64,000 nt of DNA. Source: Crambe crambe. Taxonomy: Eukaryota; Porifera; Demospongiae; Poecilosclerida; Crambeidae. The DNA is taken from positions 1,735,001 to 1,799,000 of the forward strand of contig OZ004584.1 in assembly GCA_963924555.1 (NCBI GenBank), in the 5' to 3' direction. The notes below the pieces were generated by a model. The model did no database searches. It had not been told where the DNA came from and saw only the letters and a list, made by a program, of their open reading frames with translations. A program made the translations under genes and the position numbers. This document shows, piece by piece, positions 62,195 through 64,000 of this stretch (positions within the stretch are counted from its first letter, which is position 1; each line of letters starts with the position of its first letter).

Positions 62195-63535
62195 GCTTCT
62201 CCAGTGCTCAGTATCTAAAATGGGTACATGGAAAAAAAACTGTAATCATGTATTTTAATGATGGTCATGTCTATGTAATAATTGCAAAGAGAGGTGGGAC
62301 AAATTATACACAGCTCTTAGTTCTTGTACTTGTAGCCCAATGCATGGGCAGATCAAAAGCGCTGGCACACATGAGAAGACCAGGAAGTAGAATAGATTAA
62401 ACCAGCCATATTTCTTCAGTCTTGTTGGGTCTCAACTAGAAACCTCTTTAAAATCAATGCTCATAATGGAGATTAAGTCTGAAAGTTGTCAATGCAGCAT
62501 GATGATATCACTGTTACTAAGCAACTACTAGCTGCTAAGCAACTGGTGGGAAAGACACAGGGGGCGGGAATTTGGCTATAAGACACCCCCCAGTTGGGAA
62601 GAAAAATCCTGACCATGCCATTAACTCCTGCATGTATCGCAATTTTTACACCTTCTCTCACATGCTCCATAGCTCTAGTACGCTCTTCCAAATCTTAAAG
62701 GAGAGAAAGCTATATGGACTATATTATTACGGGGGGGGGGGCTGTGCACGTGAGACTACCTGGGTGGTTGACCAGATCACTGGACCTACGTAACTCATCA
62801 CATTTGATTTGTTACAAAGATTTAAGAATCATGCAGGGCCCTGCCAGAGCTAGTGCACATAACACTGTGGCTCAGACAATAATTTAGGTCCAGCAGTGCA
62901 TGGTGGCACTTAGAAAATTTTCGGATTAAGAAAGAAAAAGAAGCCCAAAGCTTCACTGGCCTATGTAGCTATAAGTAATTAAGACACAAGGTAGATTGGG
63001 GTAACTTGGGACACTCTTACTACAAAATTAATGATAATATCCCTGCAACCGCTTTAGCTAAGCTTCAAGTTGCAAGAGATAGAGATTATGGGTGTGGTTT
63101 ATTAATTAATTGTGTTCGCCAATGTGTGATAAAGTTTAAACAGCGATGCATGTTTTGCTGACTGATCACTTCTTTAAAACAATGAGATCATTATGCAGCA
63201 TTATCTCAGTGAGTAGAATATTGATAAATCAGTTAAGTAATTTGAAGTTAGTTTATTAAGTTTTTTCTTGCAGTCTTGTAAAATCAGCAGAGTGTTTAGA
63301 GTAACCAAAGCACTCTGGACTGGCTTCAAAGAGAGACAAAGCATAAATGTTTATGTGTGCAAAATAAGATCTTGAAACTCTTAGTAATCTCGAAGCATGA
63401 TAAAAATATAACTCCAGTGTCCCAAGCCACCCTACTTTATCTAGGGGACCCTATACCATAAAAATTAAAATTTTAAAACGTCCATATCTTCATTATACTA
63501 CCCCCTATAAGCTTGATTTAGGTCTCAAAAGAGAG
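62195..63535. other. Upstream flank of the 61643 gene, then no gene seen
   Basis: 62220-62610 duplicates 59820-60260 (GCAAAGAGAGGTGGGA, TTACTAAGCAACTACTAGCT). Beyond this the sequence is AT-rich with a run of 11 G near 62731 and no supported gene. Confidence 0.45.
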
Positions 63536-64000
63536 CTCTCTTGTAGAGCTTTCCAATGGTGTACTTAGTTACAACTTTACACCCCCCATATATGGAAGAC
63601 CTGACATGACCTCAGAAATTAAAAAAATTCTTTTAAATTACCACATACTTAGGAGGCCTTTGATACTCCTATCATAGCTTCTATGGGCCTAGCTGCTTTG
63701 AATGAACGAAGGGATTTCAAGGGGGGGGGGGGGGGGGGGTATGGTTCCAAAGAAAAAAAAGTAAATGTGAAAAAAGGTACTCGTTTCGACATCTCCCTTC
63801 ATATGTTTGGAACCATACCCCCCCTTGAAATCCCTTCGTTCATTCAAAGCAGCTAGGCCCATAGAAGCTATGATAGGAGTATCAAAGGCCTCCTAAGTAT
63901 GTGGTAATTTAATTTAATTTCTGAGGTCATGTCAGGTCTTCCATATATGGGGGGTGTAAAGTTGTAACTAAGTACACCATTGGAAAGCTCTACAAGAGAG
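63536..64000. repeat. Long palindrome with G-tract, cut by the window end
   Basis: The left arm (63536-63751) pairs with the right arm (63806 to at least 64000) around a 54-nt spacer. Arms share TATGGTTCCAAA, the G-tract, AAATCCCTTCGTTCATTCAA (complement) and CATGTCAGGTCTTCCATATA. The left arm has 19 G where the right has 7 C. Confidence 0.9.

Overview
The window is eukaryotic and most probably from a demosponge (an inference from gene content). Genes have spliceosomal introns with GT..AG boundaries and clear 3' pyrimidine tracts. Intergenic DNA is AT-rich and crowded with small inverted-repeat transposons, microsatellites and palindromes. Gene families are metazoan: LSM5, IFI6/IFI27 (ISG12)-like proteins, a HEPN protein, a death-domain protein, a TRAF-type zinc-finger protein, and giant beta-helix proteins with many membrane spans. 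No bacterial signals (operons, Shine-Dalgarno sites, rRNA or tRNA genes) were seen.

The backbone is a segment present three times in the same orientation. Copy 1 is about 738-6755 (diverged, partial), copy 2 about 11001-19004, copy 3 about 37761-46432. Copies 2 and 3 are nearly identical. Each copy carries an ISG12-like gene (minus strand) head-to-head with a four-exon LSM5 gene (plus strand) that is easy to miss because its exons are 28-163 nt. Copies 2 and 3 also carry a HEPN gene and a large beta-helix/membrane gene, both minus. Copy 3 is intact throughout. Copy 2 has a 1-nt frameshift in the HEPN gene, and its large gene is gutted by a deletion plus a pogo-like insertion. Copy 1 has an LSM5 pseudogene and a 2.7-kb fold-back element.

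Other genes: ISG12-like genes at 9.2, 20.8-21.9, 25.9, 59.3 and 61.6 kb (eight in all, plus relics near 20 kb); a death-domain gene at 21.9-24.7 kb with two apparent frameshifts; an apparently intact hAT transposon at 33.1-36.1 kb with a spliced transposase gene; a second beta-helix/membrane gene at 47.6-51.3 kb; and a nine-exon zinc-finger gene at 52.6-59.2 kb whose long intron is packed with nested MITEs and ATAC/ATGT microsatellites.

Repeats include a higher-order satellite (28.9-30.1 kb, about 181-bp period), a GGACCAGGTCC minisatellite, palindromes with poly-G tracts, and several TA-target MITEs. Two MITE insertions can be dated because an empty or excised site is visible in a duplicate copy.

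How the genes might work together is inference. ISG12-like, death-domain, HEPN and XAF1/TRAFD1-like zinc-finger proteins resemble families used in animal innate immunity and cell death, and the beta-helix proteins look like surface receptors or channels. LSM5 is a housekeeping RNA-binding subunit that appears to share a promoter region with the ISG12-like gene.
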